From contig CAIVQB010000115.1 in NCBI GenBank assembly GCA_903907925.1, forward strand, positions 26,576 through 90,575: a DNA stretch of 64,000 nt, given 5' to 3'. The notes beneath the pieces were generated by a model. The model did no database searches and had not been told where the DNA came from. It worked only from the letters and a program-made list of their open reading frames with translations. The position numbers were made by a program, and so were the translations under genes. This document shows, in pieces, positions 1-8,517 of the stretch. The first letter of the stretch is position 1; each line of letters opens with the position of its first letter. The stretch is from an uncultured Verrucomicrobiota bacterium (GTDB lineage: Bacteria; Verrucomicrobiota; Verrucomicrobiia; Limisphaerales; UBA9464).

Positions 1-507
1 GCGCTTGGCGTAGCGCGGCTTGACCACGTGACCGGGCAGCAGCCCGAGCAGGCGGCCGGCGGCATCCACCACCGGAAAGGTGGAAAAGGCGAAACGCTTG
101 CGCTCGATGTAGTCCAGGACGTCGCCGATGAATTGGTCGGGGGCGACCTTGATGGGTTCCTGGATCAGCCCGTGAACGTGGTTTTTCACCCGGCTGACCT
201 CGGCCACCTGCTCCTTTTCCGGGAGGTTATAGTGGATGAGTCCGAGTCCGCCGTTCAGGGCCATGGCGATCGCCATGCGAGCCTCGGTGACCGTGTCCAT
301 GTCGGCCGAGATCACCGGGATGTTCAACTGCAGACCCGGGCAGAGCGTGGTGTGGAGCTGGGTGTCGCGGGGCAGGACCTCGGAATAGAGAGTGGCGAGC
401 GTGACGTCGTCGTAGGTCAGGCCGGTGGAGCGGTGAGCCCGGAAGAAGGCGTCGGCCGTGGAATAGAAGTCGGCGTCGACGAGGTTCGGCGTATCAGTGT
501 CTGCCAT
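1..507 (-). CDS. guaB: IMP dehydrogenase, N-terminal part (cut by window edge)
   Basis: IMP dehydrogenase oxidises IMP to XMP with NAD in the cytoplasm, the committed step of guanine nucleotide synthesis. Only the first 169 codons lie in the window; the frame is open through the left edge. The translation shows the N-terminal barrel motif LTYDDVTL (residues 30-37), [17 protein letters not shown] (67-83, the family usually has SAAMDTVTE) and [10 protein letters not shown] (86-95). A first CBS domain begins near residue 116 and contains [19 protein letters not shown]. The catalytic cysteine loop lies outside the window. The start is the ATG whose complement is at 505-507. It lies 65 bp downstream of the YhbY-like gene on the same strand, so the two may be co-transcribed. 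The family assignment is secure; completeness cannot be judged. Confidence 0.93.
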   Translation of the reverse strand, partial: MADTDTPNLVDADFYSTADAFFRAHRSTGLTYDDVTLATLYSEVLPRDTQLHTTLCPGLQLNIPVISADMDTVTEARMAIAMALNGGLGLIHYNLPEKEQVAEVSRVKNHVHGLIQEPIKVAPDQFIGDVLDYIERKRFAFSTFPVVDAAGRLLGLLPGHVVKPRYAKR

Positions 508-572
508 GGCCGAAAATCAGGCAGCACCGGTTGGCTGGCAAGACTGAATCGTCGGACCCTGCCGGCGGGCAT

Positions 573-920
573 TCAGCCCGGTCGGGATTTGCCAACCGGG
601 GCCGCCGCCGCTTCGGTCACCGGGCCGGGAGGGCGTTGGCGATACAGGACCACCACATTGCCAATCAGCGTGATCAGGTGGCTGCCGCTTCGGGTGGCGA
701 GGTCGGGAGCCACCGTTTTCCGGGTTTCCTTGAATTCGGTGAGGCGGATTTTGACCAGCTCATGATCCTTCAACGCCTGATCCAGTGACTTGAGAAAAGC
801 GTCGCTGATACCGGCTTTGCCGAGCTTCAGGACGGGTTCGAGCGTTTGGGCGCGCGACTTGAGCGCGCGAGCTTCGGCCCGACTGGGGGCGTTGGGGGTG
901 GAATCGGACGGATTCGACAT
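573..920 (-). CDS. yhbY: YhbY/CRS1-type RNA-binding protein
   Basis: A 115-residue protein with a CRS1-YhbY (CRM) RNA-binding domain, a family that associates with pre-50S ribosomal particles. The domain runs over about residues 14-100: LKSRAQTLEPVLKLGKAGIS, then a helix ending SLDQALKDHELVKIRL, then IGNVVVLYRQ. The GKAGIS segment corresponds to the conserved GxxG RNA-binding loop (usually GKxGLT), here without the second glycine at the usual spacing. Length is close to the roughly 100 residues usual for YhbY, with a short Ser/Pro/Ala-rich N-terminus and a Pro/Ala-rich tail. guaB follows 65 bp downstream on the same strand. The gene diverges from the glycosyltransferase at 1052, leaving about 130 bp for two promoters. 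Confidence 0.88.
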   Translation of the reverse strand: MSNPSDSTPNAPSRAEARALKSRAQTLEPVLKLGKAGISDAFLKSLDQALKDHELVKIRLTEFKETRKTVAPDLATRSGSHLITLIGNVVVLYRQRPPGPVTEAAAAPVGKSRPG

Positions 921-1051
921 CGGACGGGAACGTTACGGGGTACGAGCCGGTTGAGCCAGCTTTTGGCGGCTTATTTCGTTGGCAGTGGATCACGGAATTC
1001 TAACCTCGACTCAACAAACGGGTCGGTGCTTCGGTCCTCCTGTCTGTCCTC

Positions 1052-1816
1052 ATGCCTAACGCGCCCGCATCCGCTCCCCAGCCCGATTTCTCGGTGGTCG
1101 TTCCGTTTTTCAACGAGGCGGCCAATGCGGAATCCCTGCTCATGGAGATCACCGCGGTGATGGTGACACTGAACCGCCCCTTCGAGGTGGTGATGATGGA
1201 CGATGGAAGTTCGGATTCCACGCCGGGGGTGCTCGGCCGCGTCACCCAGGCGTGTCCCAATTTCCGCAACCTCCGGCTGAATCCGAACCGCGGCCAGGCT
1301 TCGGCCGTGTACCACGGTCTTCATCAGGCGACCGGTTCGATCCTCATCACGATGGATGGTGATGGGCAGAACGATCCGGCCGATATCCCGGCGTTGTTGC
1401 AACGGCTCGAGGCGGCGGATGCGCCGGACATGGTGGTAGGCATTCGTCAGAACCGGCAGGATTCCGCCTTGCGTCGCCGGATTTCCAAATTCGCCAATGC
1501 CGTTCGTTCGAGAATCCTGGGCGACGGAATGTCCGACAGCGGCTGCGCGCTCAAGGTCTTCCGGCGCGAAGTGGTGCAGGCGATGATCCCGATCCGCACG
1601 CTCTATTCCTTCATGCCGGCGATGGCGGTGGCGGCCGGGTTTCGTGTTGTGGAAGTGCCGGTCCATCACCGGGCGCGGCGTGGCGGGAATTCGAGCTACG
1701 GTCTGATGGTTTTCCTGTGGCGGCCGGTGCTCGATCTTTTGGGCATGTGGTGGTTCACACAGCGGCGGTTTCCACAGGTCCGATCCCGTGAATGGCCGGA
1801 GGATCGCCGTGGATGA
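1052..1816 (+). CDS. Glycosyltransferase family 2 (dolichyl/undecaprenyl-phosphate sugar transferase type)
   Basis: A 254-residue family 2 glycosyltransferase of the DPM1/ArnC kind, which moves a sugar from a nucleotide donor to a polyprenyl phosphate at the inner membrane. The N-terminus has the GT-A start FSVVVPFFNEAAN (residues 13-25), the DDGSSD motif and the metal/donor-binding MDGDGQND. A later stretch, MSDSGCALKVFRREVV, and the HHRARRGGNSSYG segment are typical of the subgroup. No full membrane-anchor domain follows; the C-terminus holds only one weakly hydrophobic stretch. It overlaps the downstream GT39 gene by 29 bp. A division of labour is likely (inference): this enzyme makes the lipid-linked sugar and the GT39 protein transfers it outside. 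Acceptor and sugar cannot be read from sequence. Confidence 0.9.
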   Translation: MPNAPASAPQPDFSVVVPFFNEAANAESLLMEITAVMVTLNRPFEVVMMDDGSSDSTPGVLGRVTQACPNFRNLRLNPNRGQASAVYHGLHQATGSILITMDGDGQNDPADIPALLQRLEAADAPDMVVGIRQNRQDSALRRRISKFANAVRSRILGDGMSDSGCALKVFRREVVQAMIPIRTLYSFMPAMAVAAGFRVVEVPVHHRARRGGNSSYGLMVFLWRPVLDLLGMWWFTQRRFPQVRSREWPEDRRG

Positions 1817-3482
1817 ACGGGGAGGACGGGAATCGATTTGCCGGCCCCCGATTTGGCTGATGATCTGGGCGGTGGTGGTGCTGGTGGTCGGGCTCGGCAG
1901 CCGCGGATTGAACGAACCGGACGAGGGGCGCTATTCGGAAATCGGTCGTGAAATGGCCGCCGGCAACAGCTGGCTGGTGCCGCATCTCAATGGGTTCCCC
2001 CATTTCCAAAAGCCACCGTTGGTCTACTGGCTGACCGCCACCGGCTTTCGGATCTTCGGAGTGAACGAATGGGGCGCCCGGTTTCCTTCGGCGCTGGCGG
2101 CGTTCGGAACAGTGATCGCCACGTGGATGATTGCGCGCCGGTTGTTCGATGCGCGGGTGGCGACGACGGCGGCGCTGGTGTTGGTGGGAGGACTCGAATT
2201 CTTCGGCATGGCCCGGATGTTGACCCCGGACATGCTGATGACGTTCTGGATCACCGCCGCCATCGCCTGTCTGGTGCGGGCCGTCACACCAGCGGCTCCG
2301 TCAGCTTCCGGGGCACCTTCACGATGGATGTGGGGATTCTTCGTCTGTCAGGGGCTGGGGTTCATGACCAAAGGACCGATGGCGTTGGTGGTTCCTTCCG
2401 GTGCCGCCTTGGGCTGGTGGTGGTTCGCGCGGAAGACTCCGGCCTCGATCCGGATCCCGTGGGTTCGTGGACTGGCCATTGCGCTGGCTCTTGGTCTGGC
2501 GTGGTTTGTCGTCATTTCGATCCGGATTCCCGGGCTGTTCGATTATTTCCTCGGCGATGAATTGGTGAAACGGGTGGCGTCGAAGGCGCACGGTCGTTCC
2601 AAGCCGTTCTGGTTCTTTGTGCCGGTGTTGATCGGAGGAGCGCTGCCGTGGACGGCATGCGCTCCGTGGATCGTGGCTTCGGCCTGGAAACGGTGGCAGA
2701 GCGCGGTGCCGTTGCGGCCCTGGCAGGGACTGTTGCTGGGCTGGACGGTGATCCCCTTTGTGGTGCTGTCGATCAGCGGTTCGAAACTTCTAACCTATGT
2801 GTTGCCGCTCTATCCGGCGCTGGCGCTCGCAGTGGCCGCCGCCTGGCGGGCGCACTACGACCGACCTGTGGCGCGCCGATCATGGCGGATTGCGGCGCTG
2901 ATTCCGTTTCTGGTCGCCGGCATTCTGCTGGGTCTTTGTTTCACTCGTTGGGGAAGCGAATTATCCCCCTGGCCGCTGGGAGTGATTCTCCTGGGCACCG
3001 GAATGGTGTTGATTCCGTTGGCCTCCCGTCCGGGTCCGTTGGCATTGGGACGGCTGGCGATGGGATCAGCGGTCGTCTGGCTGGGAGTCGCCTTTCAACT
3101 TCCGGCTTTGAATCAGGCGCTCGGGCGACAGGCTTCGGTGAGGGAATTGTCAGCGGCCGCGGCCCGGTTTGCAGGGCCCGACGGGGCTGTCTTCAGCTAC
3201 GACGTTCGAGCCTGTGGCTTTGGATTTTACCTGGGTCGTTTGATTGGAATCCGGGCCAGCGAGGCTGACCTCGTGTTGAAACCCACCGCGGAAGAATCCC
3301 GTCGGCTCATTGAATCACCGGATGACGCGGCCCGGCTCGCGCCCGAAGGCAAGCCGGTCTGTGGACTGATCGCGAAAGATCAATGGGGAAAAACCTTTGC
3401 CGCACCGGACTGGCAATTGCTGGGTCGCGCCGGCGAGTTCGCCCTGGTGGGACGGATCGCCCCGCCCGGTTCGCGCCGCTGA
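1788..3482 (+). CDS. ArnT/PMT-like glycosyltransferase family 39 membrane protein
   Basis: A polytopic membrane protein of up to 564 residues resembling ArnT and other lipid-linked sugar transferases of the GT-C fold. The first periplasmic loop carries the family signature NEPDEGRYSEIGREM (about residues 43-57), which supplies the acidic catalytic residues, followed by FQKPPLVYWLTA. Many hydrophobic segments follow up to about residue 430, then a soluble C-terminal domain. The longest start is GTG at 1788, overlapping the GT2 gene by 29 bp. A later GTG at 1809 would shorten the overlap, and no strong ribosome binding site decides between them. Pairing with the upstream GT2 fits envelope glycan or lipid A decoration (inference). 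Confidence 0.87.
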   Translation: MNGRRIAVDERGGRESICRPPIWLMIWAVVVLVVGLGSRGLNEPDEGRYSEIGREMAAGNSWLVPHLNGFPHFQKPPLVYWLTATGFRIFGVNEWGARFPSALAAFGTVIATWMIARRLFDARVATTAALVLVGGLEFFGMARMLTPDMLMTFWITAAIACLVRAVTPAAPSASGAPSRWMWGFFVCQGLGFMTKGPMALVVPSGAALGWWWFARKTPASIRIPWVRGLAIALALGLAWFVVISIRIPGLFDYFLGDELVKRVASKAHGRSKPFWFFVPVLIGGALPWTACAPWIVASAWKRWQSAVPLRPWQGLLLGWTVIPFVVLSISGSKLLTYVLPLYPALALAVAAAWRAHYDRPVARRSWRIAALIPFLVAGILLGLCFTRWGSELSPWPLGVILLGTGMVLIPLASRPGPLALGRLAMGSAVVWLGVAFQLPALNQALGRQASVRELSAAAARFAGPDGAVFSYDVRACGFGFYLGRLIGIRASEADLVLKPTAEESRRLIESPDDAARLAPEGKPVCGLIAKDQWGKTFAAPDWQLLGRAGEFALVGRIAPPGSRR

Positions 3483-3878
3483 ATCCGGTGCGGAGGAAGA
3501 GAATCTGGAAAGCATGAAAGCAGGAGGGATGACGGCGAGAAGGCGGGAAAGCGATTCGGCGAACCATTCCTGAGGGCCGACATTTCTCATTGGAGGGCTC
3601 GGTTCCACTCGAGCCTCATATTCGTTTTTGTTGAGGGTGGAAGCGCCGCCTCGCGGTGGTCTGGAACGCGGACGGGAACTACGCCGTCTGAGTCGTGGTG
3701 AGCGGGTTCCCGGACCGCGTGAACGCGGGACTCCGGTTGGGGATAGCGGCGTGCAAACCCTTGCACGATGCCCAAGGTTGATCTGGAACGGGGCACTACT
3801 CGCTCGTTTTCCCGTCCTCTCACTTTCGTCCTCCTGCTTCCGTGCTTTCCAGATTCCCTCATCTCCCGATTTCGACCG
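3483..3878. repeat. 396-bp gap between converging genes holding an imperfect inverted repeat
   Basis: No credible gene lies here. The region separates the converging GT39 (+) and heptose-phosphate adenylyltransferase (-) genes. The 26 bases at 3501-3526 and the reverse complement of 3831-3856 match at 24 of 26 positions, with weaker similarity on either side. Between the arms, 3769-3794 matches the reverse complement of 52849-52874 at 22 of 26 positions, so part of this gap belongs to a dispersed intergenic repeat. Short open frames across it are low complexity and not convincing proteins. Confidence 0.75.
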
Positions 3879-4364
3879 CTAGCCGCGCGCGATTTTCTCA
3901 ACCAGGCGGGTGGTCGATTTTCCGTCGACGAAGCGGATGAACTCGATGCGTCCACCGGCTGATTCCACCGCCTGCCGCTCATTGGCATCGATGGTCTCCA
4001 GGGTGTAGTCGCCTCCCTTGACGTAGATGTCCGGTTGGGCGAGGCGAAGGAAATTCACCGCCCGCATTTCTGGAAAAATGGAGACCGCATCGACGCATCC
4101 CAGCGCCGCGAGGACCCGGGCCCGATCCGCTTCGGGGTTCAAGGGACGGGTCGGTCCCTTCAATTGCCGGACGCTGTCGTCCCCATTCACCCCGATCAGC
4201 AGGAGGTCGCCGAGCGAGCGGGCAGTTTCCAGATAGGTGACATGGCCGACGTGGAGCAGATCGAAGACGCCGTTGGTGACGACCAACCGACGGCCGGAAG
4301 CCCGGAGCGCGTCGCGCCAGGCTGGAAGATCGGCGGCGGCCAGGACCTTGTGAGCGGTATTCAT
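3879..4364 (-). CDS. rfaE2: D-glycero-beta-D-manno-heptose 1-phosphate adenylyltransferase (stand-alone HldE C-terminal domain)
   Basis: A nucleotidyltransferase that activates heptose 1-phosphate to ADP-heptose for the lipopolysaccharide core, acting in the cytoplasm. The 161-residue protein shows TNGVFDLLHVGHVTYLETAR near residue 30, with the HxGH nucleotide-binding motif (HVGH). It then has LLIGVNGDDSVRQLKGPTRPL and DIYVKGGDY, all standard for the RfaE domain II family. It is a single-domain enzyme rather than the kinase-adenylyltransferase fusion seen in Escherichia coli HldE. The frame extends upstream to 4562, but residue 1 is placed at the ATG at 4362-4364 because family similarity begins there. 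It is divergent from the WYL regulator, with about 100 bp between starts. It implies a Gram-negative, heptose-containing envelope. Confidence 0.92.
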   Translation of the reverse strand: MNTAHKVLAAADLPAWRDALRASGRRLVVTNGVFDLLHVGHVTYLETARSLGDLLLIGVNGDDSVRQLKGPTRPLNPEADRARVLAALGCVDAVSIFPEMRAVNFLRLAQPDIYVKGGDYTLETIDANERQAVESAGGRIEFIRFVDGKSTTRLVEKIARG

Positions 4365-4463
4365 CTGGGCTTCAGAGTCCGGTGATGGGCGGCGGTTTTC
4401 AAAAACATTCGGGTCGACTGGATTTGGGCTGCCCTGCTGGACCGGACTCCGCATGATCGCGGA

Positions 4464-5489
4464 GTGAAACCTGCGCGCCCCGGCTCCCGAGATCTGCCGA
4501 GCACCCGTCCGCCGATGGAACGGATGATGCGAATCCATGCGGCCATCGCGGCCAAAGGTCACCCCAATGCCAGTACGCTGGCCCGCGACCTGGAGGTCAC
4601 TTCAAAAACCATTCAGCGTGATCTCGAGTTCATGCGGGATCGGATGAACCTCCCGATTGAGTACGTCGCCGCGCACAACGGCTATGTTTACACCGAGGAA
4701 GTCGATGCCTTTCCCACGCTCCAGATCACCGAGGGCGAACTGTTCGCGATGATGGTGGCCGAGAAGGCGCTCCAGCAGTATCGCGGAACACCCTTCGAGA
4801 AACGCCTAGTTGGGGCGTTTCGCAAACTCGCGCAATCGTTGCCGGAAACGGTTTCGCTCCACGTCGCCGATTGGGAACAGACCGTTTCGTTCCGGACGAC
4901 GGCGGAACCAGTGGTCAATCTCCCGGTGATGGACGCCGTCGCACAGGCGATGCAGCGTCGGCGGCAGTTGCGACTGACGTATCGGAAGCCCGGTTCGCCC
5001 CGGGCCGAGGAGCGTGTCGTCGATCCCTACCACCTCGCGAACGTGAACGGCGACTGGTATCTGTTTGCCTTCGATCATCTGCGCCAGGATCTCCGAACCT
5101 TCGTGCCGTCGCGAATCGTGTCGGTGGAGCCCACCGGCGCCACGTTCAAGCGGCCCGACCGTCTGGCCCTTGAACGTCGATTGGCGGACAGCTTCAACGT
5201 ACATTCCAAGGAGGGTGACTACTCCGTTGTGGTCCGCTTCGACGAGTCGGTCGCCGACTACATCCGCGAAAAGCGGTGGCATCCCTCCCAGACACTGGCC
5301 GAAATCCCGGGCGGCGGCGTGGAACTGCGGTTGCGGTTGGGGAGTCTGCAGGAAATCCATCGCTGGATTCTGGGATGGGGCGGCGCTGTGGTGGTGATTG
5401 AACCCAAGGAACTTGTGCGGTCGGTGCTGGAAGCGGCGACCTCGGTGGTCCGACGCCACGCTGGAGCAGGGCCCGTTGACGGAGTGTAA
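4464..5489 (+). CDS. WYL-domain transcriptional regulator
   Basis: A helix-turn-helix regulator of the YafY/DeoR-like WYL family, up to 341 residues. The N-terminal HTH covers about residues 20-60 (ASTLARDLEVTSKTIQRDLE). The WYL domain follows at about 165-215, with RLTYRK, VDPYHLANVNGDWYLFAFD and a conserved arginine in TFVPSRI. A WCX-like C-terminal region ends near residue 320. WYL domains are ligand sensors, in several cases for nucleic acids or nucleotides; here the ligand is unknown. The longest frame starts with GTG at 4464, but the ATG at 4515 is equally plausible and would begin just ahead of the HTH. It diverges from rfaE2 and precedes the efflux operon by 139 bp. Regulation of that operon is possible but unproven. 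Confidence 0.88.
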   Translation: MKPARPGSRDLPSTRPPMERMMRIHAAIAAKGHPNASTLARDLEVTSKTIQRDLEFMRDRMNLPIEYVAAHNGYVYTEEVDAFPTLQITEGELFAMMVAEKALQQYRGTPFEKRLVGAFRKLAQSLPETVSLHVADWEQTVSFRTTAEPVVNLPVMDAVAQAMQRRRQLRLTYRKPGSPRAEERVVDPYHLANVNGDWYLFAFDHLRQDLRTFVPSRIVSVEPTGATFKRPDRLALERRLADSFNVHSKEGDYSVVVRFDESVADYIREKRWHPSQTLAEIPGGGVELRLRLGSLQEIHRWILGWGGAVVVIEPKELVRSVLEAATSVVRRHAGAGPVDGV

Positions 5490-5628
5490 CGATTGGGTGA
5501 CCGCCCCCCGGGTGGCCTTGACTTCGGCTTCCGTGCCACCACCGTCACTTTTTCTTCGAACTATGGACGCACCGCCGCTTCTTTCTTCTGAAACAAAACC
5601 GTCCACTGCGGGTTTTGCAGGTGCAAAA

Positions 5629-6951
5629 ATGACGGCTCAATCCCCCAAAAAGAAGTCGCGCTGGATTCTTTGGCTGGCGCTGGTGGTGTTGCTGGCAGGT
5701 GGCGCGGGTGGTGCCTTTGCCTGGCAAAAATTCCGACCCAAGCCCCTGACGGTCCAGACCGAAAAGGCGGCGCGTCGCAATTTGACGGAACTCGTCACCG
5801 CCACCGGGAAAATTCAACCGTTCCTCCAGGTGAAGATCAGTCCGGAGGTCGCCGGTGAAATCACCGAGCTTCCGGTGAAGGAGGGGCAGGTGGTTCACAA
5901 GGGGGATCTTTTGGTCCGGATCAAGCCGGACTATTACCGCGCCATCCGCGATTCCTCGGAGGCCAGCTTCAAGTCGGCCGAAGCCGGACTCGTCTCGGCC
6001 ACGGCCAACGTAGGGCGAGCCTCCAGTGAGTTCCGGAGAGTTACAGAGTTGTCGGCAAAGAATCTGGTGAGTGGCACTGATTTCGACACGGCGAAGAACA
6101 ACTTCGAGGTCGCCGTCGCCAACGAGACCTCCGCCCGTCACCAGATTGAGATGGCGCGTCAGGGTTGGAAAAAGGCGGAGGAGGATCTTTTCAAGTGCAC
6201 TATTTACAGCCCGATCGATGGCACGGTTTCCAAGCTGATTTCCGAGGTGGGCGAGCGGGTGGTGGGTACCGGCATGATGGCCGGAACTGAAATCATGACG
6301 GTTGCCGATTTGAACGAAATGGAGGCCCGGGTGGAGGTCGGCGAAGTGGATGTTGTCCTCGTTCAGGTGGGCCAGAAGGCCCGGATGGAGGTCGATTCCT
6401 TCCATGACCGAAAATTCTCCGGAACAGTCACTCAGATCGCCAATTCCGCGAAAACTCAAGCTGCCGGCACCCAACAAGAGGCGACCAAGTTCGAGGTGCG
6501 GATTCGCATTACCGACCGCGAACGATTCCTTCCGGGAATGAGCGCCACCGCCGAGGTTGAGACCCGCTACCGCACCAATGTGGTCACCGTACCCATCCAG
6601 TGCGTGACCACCCGCCTGCCCAAGGGTGCCAAGAAGGAGGAAAAGAAACCGGTCGCCGGGAGTCAGCAGGACAAGGATCTCGAACAGGAATTCGCAAACC
6701 TCACCAAAAAGAAGGACAAGGTTGCGCCGCCCATTGATGTCGTCTTTGGAATCGATGGCGGCAAGGCGAGGACGATCCCGGTGAAGCGGGGTATCAGCGA
6801 CGATGCCTACTATGAGATTCTGGATGGAATCGCAGAAGGGACCGAGGTCGTCTCCGGCAGTTTCAAAGCCATTGCCAGGGAATTGGAAGACGACAAGGCG
6901 GTCGCTGTGGACAACACCAAGAAAAAGACGGGGTCCGAACCTTCGAAATAG
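5629..6951 (+). CDS. MacA-like periplasmic adaptor (HlyD/RND membrane fusion protein)
   Basis: A membrane fusion protein of 440 residues that would link an inner-membrane ABC exporter to an outer-membrane channel. It opens with a basic stretch and one transmembrane anchor ([21 protein letters not shown], about residues 13-33). The first half of the lipoyl domain follows ([24 protein letters not shown]), then a helical hairpin of about 100 residues rich in Ala/Glu/Lys. The second lipoyl half ([11 protein letters not shown]) and the beta-barrel domain complete the fold. The ATG at 5629 is preferred because the anchor starts directly after it; an in-frame ATG at 5563 is the alternative. A charged Lys/Glu-rich insertion near residues 330-370 is unusual. 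The ATPase gene follows 85 bp downstream. Confidence 0.87.
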   Translation: MTAQSPKKKSRWILWLALVVLLAGGAGGAFAWQKFRPKPLTVQTEKAARRNLTELVTATGKIQPFLQVKISPEVAGEITELPVKEGQVVHKGDLLVRIKPDYYRAIRDSSEASFKSAEAGLVSATANVGRASSEFRRVTELSAKNLVSGTDFDTAKNNFEVAVANETSARHQIEMARQGWKKAEEDLFKCTIYSPIDGTVSKLISEVGERVVGTGMMAGTEIMTVADLNEMEARVEVGEVDVVLVQVGQKARMEVDSFHDRKFSGTVTQIANSAKTQAAGTQQEATKFEVRIRITDRERFLPGMSATAEVETRYRTNVVTVPIQCVTTRLPKGAKKEEKKPVAGSQQDKDLEQEFANLTKKKDKVAPPIDVVFGIDGGKARTIPVKRGISDDAYYEILDGIAEGTEVVSGSFKAIARELEDDKAVAVDNTKKKTGSEPSK

Positions 6952-7036
6952 GGAACTCCGTTTCGGTGACCGCCGGAAACACCCGTTTCAATCGACCGCC
7001 ACTGCCTTCATTTCCACCATTTTCGCGCCCGTCGCC

Positions 7037-7735
7037 ATGTCGCTCATTCAGATCCACGATCTTACCCGGCGCTACGTCATGGGGACGGAGACGGTTCATG
7101 CGCTCCGTGGCGTTTCGTTGTCCATCGAACGCGGCGAATACCTGGCCATCATGGGACCGTCCGGATCCGGCAAATCGACCTTGATGAACTTGTTGGGCTG
7201 CCTGGACACGCCGACCAGCGGTTACTACGAACTCAACGGCACCAATGTCGCCCATATGGATGACAATTCACTGGCCGAGATCCGAAATCGCGAGATCGGC
7301 TTCGTCTTCCAGAGTTTTAATCTGCTCCCGCGATCCGATTCGCTCCACAACGTCGAATTGCCCCTGATCTATTCGGGCATTCCCTATTCGGAACGCCGCG
7401 AAAAGGCGATTCAGGCGCTGACCAATGTCGGGCTCCTCGACCGGATGCACCACCGCCCCAACGAGCTTTCCGGCGGCCAACGACAGCGCGTCGCCGTCGC
7501 CCGGGCACTGGTGAACAATCCCAGCATCGTGCTGGCTGATGAACCCACGGGAAATCTCGATTCCCGTACGGGTGAGGAGATTCTCGGGTTGTTCGAGACG
7601 CTCTCGCGTCGAGGCAATACGATCATCGTGGTGACCCACGAAGAGGAAGTGGCCCAACACGCCCGCCGCATCATCCGCATCCGCGACGGGTTGGTCGCCG
7701 CCGACGAGATCAACAGCAATCCCCGGACGGTTTGA
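7037..7735 (+). CDS. ABC transporter ATP-binding protein (MacB/LolD type)
   Basis: A 232-residue ABC ATPase of the LolD/MacB group, which powers mechanotransmission-type exporters without moving substrate through its own membrane domain. It contains Walker A (GPSGSGKST), the Q loop ([13 protein letters not shown]), the ABC signature ([15 protein letters not shown]), Walker B followed by the catalytic glutamate ([12 protein letters not shown]) and the H-loop histidine (VVTHEEE). The longer open frame begins at 6803, but the ATG at 7037 gives the expected family length and N-terminus ([13 protein letters not shown]). It lies directly after the adaptor. Its expected permease partners begin 782 bp downstream, beyond the GxxExxY gene. 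Confidence 0.93.
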   Translation: MSLIQIHDLTRRYVMGTETVHALRGVSLSIERGEYLAIMGPSGSGKSTLMNLLGCLDTPTSGYYELNGTNVAHMDDNSLAEIRNREIGFVFQSFNLLPRSDSLHNVELPLIYSGIPYSERREKAIQALTNVGLLDRMHHRPNELSGGQRQRVAVARALVNNPSIVLADEPTGNLDSRTGEEILGLFETLSRRGNTIIVVTHEEEVAQHARRIIRIRDGLVAADEINSNPRTV

Positions 7736-7744
7736 CGACAGGAG

Positions 7745-7871
7745 ATTTTGACGGAATGAACAGAATTTACGGAATTGGGGGAGAGAGGACTGAGTACGAA
7801 CCTCACGCGAAAAGGAATGGCTCCGGTAGGGTCCTCTTTAATTCTGATAATTCTGTTCATTCCGTCAAAAC
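7745..7871. repeat. Imperfect inverted repeat upstream of the GxxExxY gene
   Basis: The arms at 7745-7777 and 7840-7871 are near-complementary and share the core GACGGAATGAACAGAATT. They would fold into a long hairpin with a loop of about 60 bases. The same GACGGAATGAAC word recurs inside the start of the GxxExxY gene (about 7931) and again just after it (8369), so related sequences bracket that gene. There is no T-run, so a simple terminator is unlikely. Confidence 0.8.
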
Positions 7872-7892
7872 TTCCGAATTGAGTCAGCCTAA

Positions 7893-8369
7893 ATGAATTC
7901 TGGTAATCCTCTTCATCCCGTCGACGACGTAGACGGAATGAACGAATTGGACAACACGTTGCGAAGAGTGACCGAATATGACCTGTCGGGCCGGATCATT
8001 GGACTAGCCATGAAGGTTCATTCCGCTCTGGGTCACGGTTTTTTGGAAACGGTCTATCGCAATGCCATGGCCCATGAGCTCCGAAAGGCGGGCATCCGGT
8101 TCGAGGCTGAAAAGGCGATCCAGGTTCGATATGACGGGGTTGTGTTGGGTGATTTTTTCGCCGATTTTCTGATCGACTCAGTCTTGGCGATCGAATTGAA
8201 GGCGGTGCAGATCCTTTCCACAGTGCATGAAGTTCAAACCGTCAACTGCCTGAAGGCGACCGGCATGGAAACCGGACTCCTGCTCAACTTCGGTGCCGAC
8301 CGCCTGGAATTTAGGAAGAAGCGCAGAACCGTCCCTCTGAAGGCTGACTTTCCCAAGCAGGGAAGTTAG
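7893..8369 (+). CDS. GxxExxY protein (PD-(D/E)XK nuclease-like fold)
   Basis: A 158-residue member of the GxxExxY family. The signature is GFLETVY at residues 49-55. The downstream ADFLID...AIELKA stretch matches the acidic and E-x-K positions of a PD-(D/E)XK nuclease core. The biological role of the family is not established. The start is either ATG 7893 or ATG 7938; the first lies inside repeat-like sequence, and similarity to the family begins near residue 20. The gene sits between the ATPase and permease genes of an exporter and is bordered on both sides by GACGGAATGAAC-type inverted repeats. This suggests that the gene and its repeats entered as one cassette (inference). Confidence 0.85.
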   Translation: MNSGNPLHPVDDVDGMNELDNTLRRVTEYDLSGRIIGLAMKVHSALGHGFLETVYRNAMAHELRKAGIRFEAEKAIQVRYDGVVLGDFFADFLIDSVLAIELKAVQILSTVHEVQTVNCLKATGMETGLLLNFGADRLEFRKKRRTVPLKADFPKQGS

Positions 8370-8466
8370 ACGGAATGAACACAATGAACCGAATGGATAA
8401 AATCGAGAGATTATTGGTGGTGCCCACTCCGCTCTCCCAATTCCGTCAATTCTGTCCATCCCGTCC
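8369..8466. repeat. Imperfect inverted repeat downstream of the GxxExxY gene
   Basis: The arms at 8369-8396 and 8437-8466 are related to each other as inverted copies and to the repeat at 7745-7871 (shared word GACGGAATGAAC or its variants). The left arm begins on the last base of the GxxExxY stop codon. A further C/T-rich tail, 8467-8517, repeats fragments of the same words (CATCCCGTCC, CCCATTCTGTC) and ends at the permease start. Confidence 0.7.
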
Positions 8467-8517
8467 CTCACGCTTTGTCTTGTTTCGGTCGATTCCGCCC
8501 ATTCTGTCTCCTTTGCC